This document shows positions 15,510 to 24,034 of a stretch of 46,136 nt of DNA, in pieces. This DNA is from an uncultured Lachnospiraceae bacterium. Lineage in GTDB: Bacteria; Bacillota; Clostridia; Lachnospirales; Lachnospiraceae. The stretch lies in assembly GCA_910585635.1 (NCBI GenBank), contig CAJUFE010000040.1, positions 1-46,136 of the forward strand. Reading direction: 5' to 3'. Positions within the stretch are counted from its first letter, which is position 1. Each line of letters begins with the position of its first letter. The translations under genes and the position numbers were made by a program. Under the pieces are notes generated by a model. It did not search any database. It was given only the letters and a program-made list of their open reading frames with translations, and was not told the origin of the DNA.

Positions 15510-16499
15510 TCATCGATCCGGGAAATATTCTTTATACAGCTCAAAAAGATCCGTAGTGCTGGTATCTTCCCTGGTCTTACAGCTGATCCCCAGCCAGATC
15601 TCATCGGACATGGACAAGGGATGCTCTTCTAAAAAGGCATCATAAGCCTCCCGCAGCGCCGCGTCCTTGCGGAGGCGGGAAAGCTCTTCCTTTCGCTTTA
15701 AGGTAGCCTCCTGGTCATAATCGCTCACGCACTTCAGGATGTGATACCGTCCGTTCTCCTCGATCACCGGGCTGATCTCACCTGTGGTGAGCACAAAGGC
15801 GGCCTCCTCCACCCGGGAGCTGACGGCTCCCCGCTCCAGCTTCCGGTCGTTCTCTCCTGCGGTGTTGTTCGACTGGGCGATGAGGGCGAAATCCGCCCCC
15901 TCTGCCTGCACCTGCTCATACACCTTGCGGGCGGAGGCCTCATCCTGCAGGACGATCTGCTGGATATGGATCACCTTTGCCTCGCTGTCGCTGATCTCCA
16001 GTCCTGCGTCCTCGGTCAAAGCCTCCACCGTCTTACAGGCCAGATGGTAATCCTCGTACAGCCCCTGCACGTCCTCTTCGTCAGCTCCCGTATAGGCCTT
16101 ATCCCCCGGGGTGAGACGGCTGTAGTAGTCCTGGGCCAGCCTCCTGATCAGCTCCTTCTCACTGTTATCCAGCTGGATCTGCCGCTCCCCCGCCATGGCG
16201 ACGATGACCTGGATATCGGTGGCAAAGAGCTTGATCTGGTCTAGCAGATGGTCCTGGAAGGTGGTCCCGTTCTCCGATATCACCACATCCCAGATCTGGT
16301 CCGTATACACCTCTTCATACCGGTTCCGCTCCGTAGCCACGATGAGCATCAGCTCTGCCCGGTCAAATTCCAGCTCAAGCCCCTGCTCTGCCCCGGCCGG
16401 CTCGCTCCGCTCGCAGCCTGTCGCCAGACAGAAGAGGGCTATGAGCAGGATGAACAGGATGGGGCAAGGCCGGCATCCGTATCTTCTATCCATACGCAC
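15510..16499 (-). CDS. PrsA/SurA-like peptidyl-prolyl isomerase lipoprotein
   Basis: A 329-aa predicted lipoprotein. A basic N-terminus and hydrophobic stretch (PILFILLIALFCLATGC) end in a lipobox with the acylated Cys at about residue 29. The middle is a SurA/trigger-factor-like helical region, and about 185-275 resemble a parvulin (rotamase) domain (HIQQIVLQDEASARKVYEQV, FALIAQSNNT, VLTTGEISPVIEENGRYHIL). Several canonical parvulin residues are hard to see, so catalytic activity is uncertain and chaperone action is possible. It should act outside the membrane on secreted proteins. It lies in a run with maf and a HAD gene, with 56 nt to the HAD gene. Confidence 0.82.
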   Translation of the reverse strand: MRMDRRYGCRPCPILFILLIALFCLATGCERSEPAGAEQGLELEFDRAELMLIVATERNRYEEVYTDQIWDVVISENGTTFQDHLLDQIKLFATDIQVIVAMAGERQIQLDNSEKELIRRLAQDYYSRLTPGDKAYTGADEEDVQGLYEDYHLACKTVEALTEDAGLEISDSEAKVIHIQQIVLQDEASARKVYEQVQAEGADFALIAQSNNTAGENDRKLERGAVSSRVEEAAFVLTTGEISPVIEENGRYHILKCVSDYDQEATLKRKEELSRLRKDAALREAYDAFLEEHPLSMSDEIWLGISCKTREDTSTTDLFELYKEYFPDR

Positions 16500-16555
16500 T
16501 GTCCTTTGCTCTGAAAGTCCCGCGGGCCATCAGGCGGCCTGCGTCCGGTTTTCTG

Positions 16556-17338
16556 TCACAAAAGCTGCAGCACCTTCAGCACGCCCTGGGCAACGTTCGT
16601 ATCCGCCTGGAAACGAGCCGCCGCCTTGACCTCCGGCCTGGCGTTGCCCACAGCATAGCTGTAATAAGCTCTCTCCAGCATCTCTAAGTCGTTGAGCTGA
16701 TCCCCAAAGGCCATGGTCTCCTCCGGGCCGATCCCCAGACTCTCCTGGATCTGTCTGAGGGCCGCGCCTTTGCTCACGTTCTTTTCCATACAGTCCATCC
16801 ACATATCCCCGGAGATCGTGATCTTCAGCTTATCCCGATACTTTTCATAGATATCTCTGGCGGCGGCCTCTACATCATGCTCCTTATAGACCGAGAATTT
16901 GATGAACTGATCCTCCACCTTGGTCAGATCCGGCACACACTCTACCTCAAACCGATAGCTCTCTACCAGCCAGTTGATGAACTGCTCATTTTTCGTCTCC
17001 AGATAGATCACGTCCGGGCCGCTGACCGCTATGTCCAGTCCGGGGCAGGCTCGTACATCCCGGATCATATCCATGACGATCTGACGGTCGATCGGGGTCA
17101 CGAACAGGTTCCGGCCATAGCAGCCCACATAGGCCCCATTATCCGAAACATAGAAGATCTTCTCTTTGATGGGATCGAAGATCCGCTCGATGCTGTGCCA
17201 CTGGCGCCCGCTGGCAGCCACGAACTGGAACCCCTTTTCCCGCAGGCGGAGGATCTGGTCGCAAATCCTTGGATCTAAGGTATTTTCCCCGTCCCGTACC
17301 AGGGTCCCGTCAATATCTGATGCGATCAGTCTGATCAT
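16556..17338 (-). CDS. Cof-type HAD-IIB phosphatase
   Basis: A 260-aa haloacid dehalogenase-superfamily hydrolase. Motif I is ASDIDGTL (nucleophile Asp8, acid/base Asp10), motif II lies in FVAASGRQ, the cap domain follows (about 85-185), and motifs III and IV appear as KGAALRQI and MAFGDQLNDLEML. Relatives dephosphorylate sugar phosphates, nucleotides or cofactor precursors; the substrate cannot be read from sequence. It starts 36 nt after the maf stop in the same run. Confidence 0.92.
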   Translation of the reverse strand: MIRLIASDIDGTLVRDGENTLDPRICDQILRLREKGFQFVAASGRQWHSIERIFDPIKEKIFYVSDNGAYVGCYGRNLFVTPIDRQIVMDMIRDVRACPGLDIAVSGPDVIYLETKNEQFINWLVESYRFEVECVPDLTKVEDQFIKFSVYKEHDVEAAARDIYEKYRDKLKITISGDMWMDCMEKNVSKGAALRQIQESLGIGPEETMAFGDQLNDLEMLERAYYSYAVGNARPEVKAAARFQADTNVAQGVLKVLQLL

Positions 17339-17374
17339 CTCTCATCCTCCTTAAAAAATGTGCGCGTTCTTATC

Positions 17375-17965
17375 TCATAGGACCTCCTGTGGAACAAGAA
17401 CGCCCATGGCCTTCAGCTCCTGGTACAGGCGCCCCACAGGCAGGCCCACCACATTGTTATAGTCTCCCTGGATCTTCTGGATATGGGCCGCGAACCTCCC
17501 CTGGATGCCGTAGGCCCCTGCCTTGTCCATCGGCTCCCCGCTGTCCACATAGGCTACGATCTCATCCTCTGTCATGGGATAGACCGTCACATCCGTCCGC
17601 TCACAAAAGGTGAGGCTACTTTCCCCGTGGGGAGGGAGGACCGTCACGCCGGTATACACCTGGTGTGTCTCCCCTGCCAGGAGCGCCAGCATGGCAGCCG
17701 CTTCCTTTTTATCTGATGGCTTGCCCAGGATCTTATCCTCGATGGCCACCACGGTATCCGCTCCGATCACCACAGCACCTTCGCCCTGCCTGGCTGCCAC
17801 ATCGGCAGCCTTCTGCCGGGAAAGGGTCATCACCGTCTCCTTCGGCCCCAGCCCATGGACCGACTCCTCGATGTGGCTAGGTATGACCTCCGCCTCGATC
17901 TGGATCTGCCGCAGCAGCTGGATCCTCCTGGGAGAAGCCGATGCTAATATGAACCGCTGTCCCAT
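17375..17965 (-). CDS. maf: Maf family nucleotide pyrophosphatase
   Basis: House-cleaning enzyme that hydrolyses non-canonical or surplus nucleoside triphosphates and is linked to septum control in Bacillus. The 196-aa product has the diagnostic start RFILASASPRRIQLL, HIEES, SRQKAADVAARQ, VIGADTVV, LGKPSDK and the late PMDKAGAYGIQG. The frame is open to 18046, but the family always begins a few residues before LASASPRR, so the ATG at 17965 is chosen. It follows the CmpB-like membrane gene by 77 nt. Confidence 0.95.
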   Translation of the reverse strand: MGQRFILASASPRRIQLLRQIQIEAEVIPSHIEESVHGLGPKETVMTLSRQKAADVAARQGEGAVVIGADTVVAIEDKILGKPSDKKEAAAMLALLAGETHQVYTGVTVLPPHGESSLTFCERTDVTVYPMTEDEIVAYVDSGEPMDKAGAYGIQGRFAAHIQKIQGDYNNVVGLPVGRLYQELKAMGVLVPQEVL

Positions 17966-18042
17966 CCTATCCACTCCTATCTGGTCAGACCTGCCCCCAT
18001 CCGTGTGCTGCTGGCGGCTCGCCGACCCGTCTATACGATCTG

Positions 18043-18603
18043 TCAATAGATCTTCAGCCGTCCAAGCACAGGCTCGTCCTCATCGTCCTCTTTGCGGAGC
18101 TGTAGTCTGAAGCTATAGACGAAATCACAGAAATAAAAGGCCAGCAAGCACAATGCCGTCCATTTCTCAAAGCTGCCCGAGATATAGCCCACCATCCGGT
18201 GTACGAAACCATTGAGGAAGCGGAAAAAGAAGATCCCCAAGAATCCCCAGGCCACAGAGCTCTGGACGCAGATGATCCCTTTGTAGTTCATCCACTTATG
18301 GCTGTAGTCCCACCAGAAGGAGCCGAAGAGGCGGATCATCAGATGGGCGGTCACCAGCTCCATGGTGGTGGCCATGATCGAGGTGGCCAGATACAGCTTA
18401 AGGGGCTGTGATGCAAAGGGCTGCAGGAATATACAGGCGCCCAGCGCGCCAAAGCCGTAGATGATACAGAAGGGCCCATGGCCAAAGCCCCGGTTGATCA
18501 CCGGCGTCCGGTATTCGTAGCTGAGCACGATACATTCCAACAGATACCCAAAAAAACTGAACATAAAAAACCAATTGATCATATGATAGACATTAACACC
18601 CAT
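18043..18603 (-). CDS. putative ABC-transporter permease-like (CmpB family) membrane protein
   Basis: A 186-aa polytopic membrane protein from the ATG at 18603, with about five hydrophobic helices (MINWFFMFSFFGYLLECIVL, GPFCIIYGFGALGACIFL and later segments). The first helix followed by RTPVINRGFGHGPFCIIYGFG is the hallmark of the PF06541/CmpB-type putative ABC permease family, common in Lachnospiraceae. No ATPase partner lies nearby, so a transport role is unproven. The frame is open upstream to 18681, but GAGAGGAG precedes 18603 and the extra residues are highly charged. It is the first gene of the five-gene run. Confidence 0.75.
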   Translation of the reverse strand: MGVNVYHMINWFFMFSFFGYLLECIVLSYEYRTPVINRGFGHGPFCIIYGFGALGACIFLQPFASQPLKLYLATSIMATTMELVTAHLMIRLFGSFWWDYSHKWMNYKGIICVQSSVAWGFLGIFFFRFLNGFVHRMVGYISGSFEKWTALCLLAFYFCDFVYSFRLQLRKEDDEDEPVLGRLKIY

Positions 18604-18657
18604 GATCCGTGACTCCTCTCTGAAACGGTCCTTCGCTCTTCCTTTTTCTCGCTGTCG

Positions 18658-18676
18658 ACCGCTCTCTGAGCGGTCC
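18658..18676 (-). other. leader hairpin upstream of the CmpB-like gene
   Basis: GACCGCTC-TCT-GAGCGGTC, an 8-bp perfect stem with a 3-nt loop, lies in the transcribed leader between promoter and start codon. It may stabilise or attenuate the message; no T-run follows. Confidence 0.3.
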
Positions 18677-18698
18677 CTCACAACTTTTTAACTTCTAC

Positions 18699-18727
18699 AG
18701 TATAATATGGCGCGCCGAAAAAGACAA
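18699..18727 (-). promoter_or_regulatory. promoter of the CmpB-maf-HAD-PrsA-DUF5721 run
   Basis: On the minus strand TTGTCT (18727-18722), 17-nt spacer, TATACT (18704-18699), about 95 nt before the first gene. Confidence 0.75.
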
Positions 18728-18757
18728 GTCGGAATTTCTTACGTTTATATATATCCA

Positions 18758-19879
18758 CTATGACTGATCCAAAAGATCGGTCTGGGGCATCAGCTTGTCC
18801 GCGTCCTCCAAGATCCGCCCCAGCTCCCGCTCCACTACCTCATACACCAGGATATCCGGCGGGGCTTCCTCCAGCTCCTGCAGCGTAAAGCTCTGCCAGT
18901 GATAAAAATCCACATCTCGAAAATACCGGGATATCTTGCTGAGCATCACGGGGACGAAGGAGTCTCCGTAGAAGGACAGGCGGCGGGGATCGGGGGCGTC
19001 GGGGGCATGGGACCTGCGGACCGAGCCGTCACCCTTTACATCGGCGGTCTCTACCGCCACCTCATCGTAGTAGCCGTGGACCACACAGAACTGATCGTCT
19101 AAGAAGGACTCCGGCATATGGAAGAGCATGGCCAGATCGCCCCGGTCCCGCTGTTCGTAAGGGATGATCACATCCTCCGTGGCCACAGCTTGTCCGCCTA
19201 CCGCGTCGATCAGCATCTGCCCGGCCACGAAAGCGCCGGCTTCGTTCCAATGGGTATCGGTCTTAAAATACCATTCCAGGTCCCGGTCTTCCAGATAATA
19301 GGCCTTCGGCGCGATCACCGGGATGCCGGTCCGCTCCTTTAAGCATTGCTCCACCTGGTCATAGCGGGTGACCGGGGAAAGCTTTGTATACCATTTGGGC
19401 ATATACTCGCTGTAGACGCTCTCTTTATTGGGTGCTAAGAGCACGGCGAACTGGATCCCCCGGTTCTCATAGTATTGCCGGACAGCCTCCAGCTTGGCCC
19501 CGATCAGGGCCAGCTCCTCCTCTGTATAGAGGTTTTGGCCGCGGTAGTCGGCTACACTGCTCCCTCCGTTATAGAAATACCAGCCCTCCTCCCCCAAGAT
19601 CACCTCAGGATTGCTCACCGACCGGAAAAGGACCAGGTCGATCCCCGCGTTCAGGCTCAAGAGCTGCTCCCTAAAGGCAGCATGGTCATTGATGTAGGCT
19701 TCCACCGCTGCCGGGTAGCCCTTAAGGTCCACCTGACCCAGACGGGGGAAAGGGGCCAGCTCACGCTTCTCCGCATTTTCCCCCTCTGCTGTGCGATAAG
19801 GGGACAGGGCCAGCCACAGCAGGTTCGGGACTATCAAGATAGCCCAGAAAAATATGATCATCCATTTTCTCATCTTCAT
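18758..19879 (-). CDS. DHHW/AlgX-like O-acetyltransferase partner
   Basis: A 373-aa protein from the ATG at 19879 (AAAGGG upstream), starting with one membrane segment (WMIIFFWAILIVPNLLWLAL) that would place the rest outside. The body belongs to the DHHW/AlgX-AlgJ SGNH-like group: INDHAAFREQLL, EGWYFYNGG, APNKESVYSEYMP, the signature FKTDTHWNEAGA, and the late FYGDSFVPVML holding the GDS nucleophile. Such proteins act with a membrane MBOAT protein to acetylate extracellular polysaccharide, and an MBOAT gene lies directly upstream, 125 nt away on the same strand. The polymer is unknown. The reading frame extends upstream to 19999, but those residues look non-coding. Confidence 0.85.
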   Translation of the reverse strand: MKMRKWMIIFFWAILIVPNLLWLALSPYRTAEGENAEKRELAPFPRLGQVDLKGYPAAVEAYINDHAAFREQLLSLNAGIDLVLFRSVSNPEVILGEEGWYFYNGGSSVADYRGQNLYTEEELALIGAKLEAVRQYYENRGIQFAVLLAPNKESVYSEYMPKWYTKLSPVTRYDQVEQCLKERTGIPVIAPKAYYLEDRDLEWYFKTDTHWNEAGAFVAGQMLIDAVGGQAVATEDVIIPYEQRDRGDLAMLFHMPESFLDDQFCVVHGYYDEVAVETADVKGDGSVRRSHAPDAPDPRRLSFYGDSFVPVMLSKISRYFRDVDFYHWQSFTLQELEEAPPDILVYEVVERELGRILEDADKLMPQTDLLDQS

Positions 19880-20004
19880 CGCGATCCCTTTCACCGTCTC
19901 CTTTCTGCGATGTGGTGCGAGCATCCAGGCATCACCCTCTCTGCAGAGCCACGTCATACCGCACCGGTCCATCCCCCAAAGAGAATGCGGGGAACACATC
20001 GCTC

Positions 20005-21642
20005 TCAGAACCGGAAGTAGATAAAGGGGTTATAGGTGTTGCTCACCAGCAGCAGGATAGAATAAGCCATCACCGCCGCCATCACCAATACATCCAGCAG
20101 GTCCGTCCCCTCCTCCCGGTACAGCCTTTTTTTCAGAGCTGGGAAGAGATGCTGCAAGGGGCCGCACAGACAGATCCCCACGGCCATCCAGAAGAACAGC
20201 CTGGGGTCGCCGTACATGCGGACCGGATAGAGGCCCTTCCGCCAGGTGACCATGGCCAAAAGCAGCTCCTTCGCCGTTCCCAGGTGCTCCGCCCTAAACA
20301 GCATCCAGCCGAACATCACCGCCAGCATGGTGTAGAGGTGGCTGATACCCTTCAGCAGCTTTGAGGGCTGTGGCTTATCCTGACCCATCTCCCGGCTTTT
20401 TTGCCGGTCCTCCTGCTGCTCTCCTGGCAGACCTTCCCTATGGTCCCGCAGATCCCCCTGCGAGTGCCGCCGCTCCTCTTTTGAACGCCTCTGCCCCTGT
20501 GCCGTCCCGGCCCCTTGCCGCGATTGCATGATCCCAACTCCTTGCCGCGCCTGCATGATCCCGGCCCCTTGCCGCGCCTGCATGATCCCAGCTCCTTGCC
20601 GCGCCTGCATGATCAGCTTCTCTGCGATCAGGAGGATCCCGTAGTAGATCCCCCACAGCACAAAGGTGATGCTGGCCCCATGCCACAGACCTGTGGCGCA
20701 AAAGACCAGGAACAGGTTGATGCAGGTCCTTTTAAGTCCTTTTCGGTTCCCCCCTAAGGGGATGTACAGATACTGCCGGAACCAGGTGGAGAGGGAGATA
20801 TGCCATCTGCGCCAGAACTCGGACACCGTGACGGAAAGATAGGGATAGTTAAAATTCTCCATGAAATGGAACCCGAACATCTTCCCCAGCCCGATCGCCA
20901 TATCCGAATAGCCGGAAAAATCAAAATAGATCTGGAGGGTGTAGACCAGCACCCCGAACCAGACGATCGCCGTCCCAAGCTCCGCGGCAGGCAGGTCAAA
21001 GATCTGGTCTGCCGCCTGAGCAAAGGTATTGGCCAGGATCACCTTTTTCCCCAGCCCGTAAGAAAAACGCTTGATCCCGTAAGCCTGCATCGCCAGGCTG
21101 GTCTCCCGCCGGGCGATCTGTCCCTCGATATCATGATACTTCACGATCGGACCCGCGATCAGCTGGGGGAAAAAGGCGATATAGAGGGCCAGGTAGAACA
21201 GGTTCCTCTGGACCGGGATATCCCGCCTGTAGACATCGATCACATAGGACAGGGCCTGGAAGGTATAAAAGGAGATCCCGATCGGCAGGACGATCTGCCG
21301 CAGACCGATCCGCTCTCCGCCCAGCAGGAGGTTCGCCAGCTGGGCAAAAAAGTTAAAATATTTAAAGTACCCTAAAAGCCCCAGATCCACCGCCAGGCAA
21401 AAAAGAAGGAGGAGCCTCCTGCTCCCCTTTCCTCCTGCCCTGGCCAGCGCCAGACCGAAGAGATAGTTGATGCCGATCGATGCCAGCATGAGGAGGATAT
21501 ATCTCGGTTCGCCCCAGGCATAGAAGAACAGGCTGGCCAGCAAAAGGACCAGGTCCTTCCCCTTCTTCCATGGGAGCAGGTGGTAGAGCAGAAAGACCGT
21601 GGGGAGAAAAAACCACACGAACACCAGTGAGCTAAACAGCAT
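20005..21642 (-). CDS. MBOAT family O-acyltransferase (AlgI/DltB-like)
   Basis: A 545-aa polytopic membrane protein that passes acyl groups across the membrane to cell-surface polymers. Seen: the AlgI-type opening (MLFSSLVFVWFFLPTVFLLY), LPIGISFYTFQALSYVIDVY, SEFWRRWHISLSTWFRQYLY, IPLGGNRKG, and GLWHGASITFVLWG with the conserved catalytic His. Between the helices ending near residue 340 and restarting near 420 lies an unusual hydrophilic insertion of about 75 residues. It starts with four copies of a 9-residue unit (MQARQGAGI-like) and continues as Gln/Arg/Lys-rich sequence. Relatives usually have only a short loop there. The DHHW/AlgX-like partner follows. AAAGGG precedes the start. Confidence 0.92.
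   Translation of the reverse strand: MLFSSLVFVWFFLPTVFLLYHLLPWKKGKDLVLLLASLFFYAWGEPRYILLMLASIGINYLFGLALARAGGKGSRRLLLLFCLAVDLGLLGYFKYFNFFAQLANLLLGGERIGLRQIVLPIGISFYTFQALSYVIDVYRRDIPVQRNLFYLALYIAFFPQLIAGPIVKYHDIEGQIARRETSLAMQAYGIKRFSYGLGKKVILANTFAQAADQIFDLPAAELGTAIVWFGVLVYTLQIYFDFSGYSDMAIGLGKMFGFHFMENFNYPYLSVTVSEFWRRWHISLSTWFRQYLYIPLGGNRKGLKRTCINLFLVFCATGLWHGASITFVLWGIYYGILLIAEKLIMQARQGAGIMQARQGAGIMQARQGVGIMQSRQGAGTAQGQRRSKEERRHSQGDLRDHREGLPGEQQEDRQKSREMGQDKPQPSKLLKGISHLYTMLAVMFGWMLFRAEHLGTAKELLLAMVTWRKGLYPVRMYGDPRLFFWMAVGICLCGPLQHLFPALKKRLYREEGTDLLDVLVMAAVMAYSILLLVSNTYNPFIYFRF
20518..20612. repeat. 27-bp in-frame tandem repeat inside the MBOAT gene
   Basis: About 3.5 near-identical copies of GCCTGCATGATCCCAGCTCC-TTGCCGC, differing at one or two bases. 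Because 27 is a multiple of three the reading frame survives, adding 9-residue units to a cytoplasmic or external loop. Confidence 0.85.
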
Positions 21643-21719
21643 ACGGCAGAACCCTTTCTATAGATAGAACGATCTGGATCTTTGATCCGGGACCACTCTC
21701 TTTTAACAAGTCCGAAGCC

Positions 21720-21748
21720 ATTGTACCACAACTTGGCCATGCTGGCAA
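21720..21748 (-). promoter_or_regulatory. promoter of the MBOAT/DHHW pair
   Basis: On the minus strand TTGCCA (21748-21743), 17-nt spacer, TACAAT (21725-21720), about 80 nt upstream of the MBOAT start. Confidence 0.65.
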
Positions 21749-21779
21749 TTCCCCAGGCCTTCCAGCAGCAGGCAAGTTC

Positions 21780-21854
21780 CTTTATGGTTACTTTTCGCAC
21801 CCACGCCAACTAAAGTAGCGCAGGGAGGGTCCTGGCACAAAAGTAACCTTTATG
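21780..21854. mobile_element. 61-bp MITE-like element with direct repeats (copy 3)
   Basis: GTTACTTTT (21787-21795) and AAAAGTAAC (21839-21847) are perfect inverted ends. CTTTATG flanks the element exactly on both sides (21780-21786 and 21848-21854). The interior CTAAAGTAGCGCAGGGAGGG matches the 450-bp copy around 14651-14670 almost base for base. It begins 4 nt past the S8 peptidase stop and could serve as its terminator hairpin. Confidence 0.75.
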
Positions 21855-21857
21855 CGA

Positions 21858-22751
21858 TCAGTCACAGAGCAGCCTTGCCACATCCAGCAGCCCCCATCCC
21901 TGCCGGTTATGGGGCAGCCCCAGGTCCACCGCCCGCTCCCGGATACGCAGCTTGACATCCACATTTGTCATGCATGGGTATTTTTCCAGCAGGAGGGCGA
22001 TCGCACCGGAGACCAAGGGCGTGCTCATGCTGGTCCCGCTCTTGATCTGGTACCGGCCCTGCCGATCCGCACAGCTGATGATCTTAGACCCAGGGGCCAC
22101 GATATCCGGCTTGCAGACACAGGATTCTGTGGGTCCCCGGCCCGAGTAGTCCACCATCCTGTCGCCCATGACCATCACGGCCTGGTCGTCGTCCGAGGTG
22201 CCCACCGTGATGACCTTGCGGCTGATCCCCGGTGTGGTGATCGTCTTCTCCTTTGGTCCCTGGTTCCCTGCCGCGATCACCATCACCAGCCCCTCATCCC
22301 AGGCCGCGTCCACCCCCCGCACCAGGGCCGAATCCTCGCTCATCACCTTCCGGTTAAAAGAACCCACCGAGATATTGACGATCCGTATCCCATACCGCTC
22401 CTTATTTTCCCGGACCCATTTGAGTCCGGTGAGCACATCGGAGGCAAAGCCATTCCCTCTCTTGTCCAGCACCTTCACCCCGATCAGATGGCATTCCGGC
22501 GCCATCCCCTGGAACCGGCCGCACGAAGCTCTGCCATCCCCTCCGATGATCCCGCAGACATGGGTCCCGTGGGAATTATCATCATAGGGGGTCATCCGGC
22601 CGCGCACGATATCCCGAAAAGCCACTACCCGGTCCGCCAGATCCGGATGCATGTACACCCCGGTATCCAGGACCGCCACGCCCACCCCCTTTCCGGTGAC
22701 CCCCATCCGATATCCGTCCCCCCAGTTCAGCAGCCTCTTTACCTGGTCCAT
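21858..22751 (-). CDS. S8 family serine peptidase (subtilisin-like, intracellular type)
   Basis: A 297-aa subtilase. The triad is visible: Asp29 in VAVLDTGV, His61 in NSHGTHVCG, Ser241 in KSGTSMSTPLVSGA. The oxyanion Asn lies in VIAAGNQGP. There is no signal peptide or long propeptide: the protein starts close to the catalytic core (GDGYRMGVTGKGVGVAVLD), as in AprX/Isp-like enzymes that probably act inside the cell. It is a single-gene unit, with a MITE-like element directly after its stop codon. Confidence 0.94.
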   Translation of the reverse strand: MDQVKRLLNWGDGYRMGVTGKGVGVAVLDTGVYMHPDLADRVVAFRDIVRGRMTPYDDNSHGTHVCGIIGGDGRASCGRFQGMAPECHLIGVKVLDKRGNGFASDVLTGLKWVRENKERYGIRIVNISVGSFNRKVMSEDSALVRGVDAAWDEGLVMVIAAGNQGPKEKTITTPGISRKVITVGTSDDDQAVMVMGDRMVDYSGRGPTESCVCKPDIVAPGSKIISCADRQGRYQIKSGTSMSTPLVSGAIALLLEKYPCMTNVDVKLRIRERAVDLGLPHNRQGWGLLDVARLLCD

Positions 22752-22861
22752 GCGTTCCTTCCTTTTTAAAAAGCTCTTGTTCTAAGATATTCGCGGCAGG
22801 GCGATGCGGTCACACGGATACGCTCTGCAGGCCTGTTAAAGGGAGGATCGCAACAAAAACA

Positions 22862-22890
22862 TTGAATTTGCTCCCATATCGTGCTAAAGT
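22862..22890 (+). promoter_or_regulatory. promoter of the SseB-like gene
   Basis: TTGAAT (22862-22867), 17-nt spacer, TAAAGT (22885-22890) on the plus strand, about 55 nt before the chosen start. Confidence 0.45.
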
Positions 22891-22943
22891 ATAGGATAGC
22901 ACATAAGACCAGGACCATCTTTTCAGAAAGGGATCTCTATACC

Positions 22944-23747
22944 ATGTCGATCGATCATAGATTTACGATAAAAAAACTGCAAAAACTACCAGGTTTTTTT
23001 ACTGTCCTTTCCCCCCTGACCCGGATGCCCTATGTGGCCTGCGATCCGGAAACCTTTGATGACCAGGTGTATATCTTTGCCACGGAAGCGCTCTGCAAGG
23101 ACTTTGTACAGGGCTTGAGCCAAAGGCAGATCCCCGCCGCCCCCCTGAACATCCCGCAGCCCCAGATGAACGGTTTCCTGACCAGCCTGTATGCCCTGGA
23201 TGTCAATATGGCCGTCTTTTGCGACGACGCAGGGGAGGTCAGGCTGCCGGTGGAGGAGCTGGCGATAAAGCCGGATATGGAAAAGGCGGCCGCCTCCAAG
23301 ATCCCCATCATGAACCCTCAGCTGACCCTCACTATGATCTATTTCCTCCAGGAGCTGCGCAGGCCTGTAAAGCATGACTTACCTCGCCTCCATGAGCTGG
23401 AGGACGAGATGATCGCAAACCTGGTCAGATCCACCCTAATCCTGGGGATCGAGACGGTCCATGAGGATAAGAACCCCGACCCGGAAAAGGTGGACGTAAA
23501 GAACGTCCGGATCCCCTTCATCAAGAGCAAGGAAGGCGATATCTACCAGCCGATCTACTCGGATTTTACAGAATTCCGCAAGTATGCCGGACCGAAGGCC
23601 TTAAAGATGCGCATGTCCAGCTTGTCCATCAAGCAGCTGCCCCAGTTCCTGCTAAAGGATTCCAAGGGCTATGTCTTGAACCCCGCCGGAGTGAACCTGG
23701 TCCTTACGGTCAAGCAGCTGGAACGGATCATCAAGGACCGCACCTGA
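22944..23747 (+). CDS. SseB-like family protein
   Basis: A 267-aa soluble protein from the ATG at 22944 (AGAAAGGGAT upstream). The frame is open to 22881, but that part overlaps the promoter. The first half (LPGFFTVLSPLTRMPYVACD, VYIFATEALCKDFVQGL) resembles the SseB N-terminal fold found in many Firmicutes proteins of unknown role. The second half (IPFIKSKEGDIYQPIYSDF, YVLNPAGVNLVL) is also typical of that group. No enzyme motif is seen. Single-gene unit on the plus strand. Confidence 0.7.
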   Translation: MSIDHRFTIKKLQKLPGFFTVLSPLTRMPYVACDPETFDDQVYIFATEALCKDFVQGLSQRQIPAAPLNIPQPQMNGFLTSLYALDVNMAVFCDDAGEVRLPVEELAIKPDMEKAAASKIPIMNPQLTLTMIYFLQELRRPVKHDLPRLHELEDEMIANLVRSTLILGIETVHEDKNPDPEKVDVKNVRIPFIKSKEGDIYQPIYSDFTEFRKYAGPKALKMRMSSLSIKQLPQFLLKDSKGYVLNPAGVNLVLTVKQLERIIKDRT

Positions 23748-23748
23748 G

Positions 23749-23783
23749 GGGACAGGCCCCTGTCATCCCTGTCTTTTTTATAA
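23749..23783 (+). terminator. terminator of the SseB-like gene
   Basis: AGGGGACAG pairs with CTGTCATCCCT (imperfect stem) around GCCC, followed by GTCTTTTTTATA, directly after the stop codon. Confidence 0.7.
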
Positions 23784-23831
23784 CGGATCTCCTGGACTAA
23801 CAGGCAGCCCGGTCATAAAAATATAAGAAAA

Positions 23832-23991
23832 TTAAGAATTTCTTAATGATCTTTTCAAGGAACATTCAAACATTCCCGAAAAGCCTGTGCTATACTTAGA
23901 CCATAAGAAATGCACGAGAGATCATCCTTTTAAATTCCTTTTTGAGATCAAACTTGAAAAAACCCTGTGCCGTCACACACAGGGTTTTTTT
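23832..23991 (+). ncRNA. candidate small RNA with promoter and terminator
   Basis: A perfect palindrome ATTAAGAA-T-TTCTTAAT (about 23832-23848) and a TATACT -10 (about 23892-23897) precede a roughly 90-nt non-coding stretch. It ends in a classic terminator, AAAAAACCCTGTG and CACAGGGTTTTTTT (about 23957-23991), which on the other strand also ends the decarboxylase gene. No ORF with a ribosome binding site is seen. The -35 is weak, so the palindrome may be an activator or response-regulator site. The alternative is simply a bidirectional terminator behind an unused -10-like sequence. Confidence 0.35.
23957..23991. terminator. bidirectional intrinsic terminator before the decarboxylase stop
   Basis: AAAAAACCCTGTG-loop-CACAGGGTTTTTTT gives a stable stem with U-runs on both strands. 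It lies 44 nt past the decarboxylase stop. Confidence 0.9.
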
Positions 23992-24034
23992 GTGCCTTTT
24001 TTCTTTATCATCATCCTGCCAGGGTCCTGCTGCT

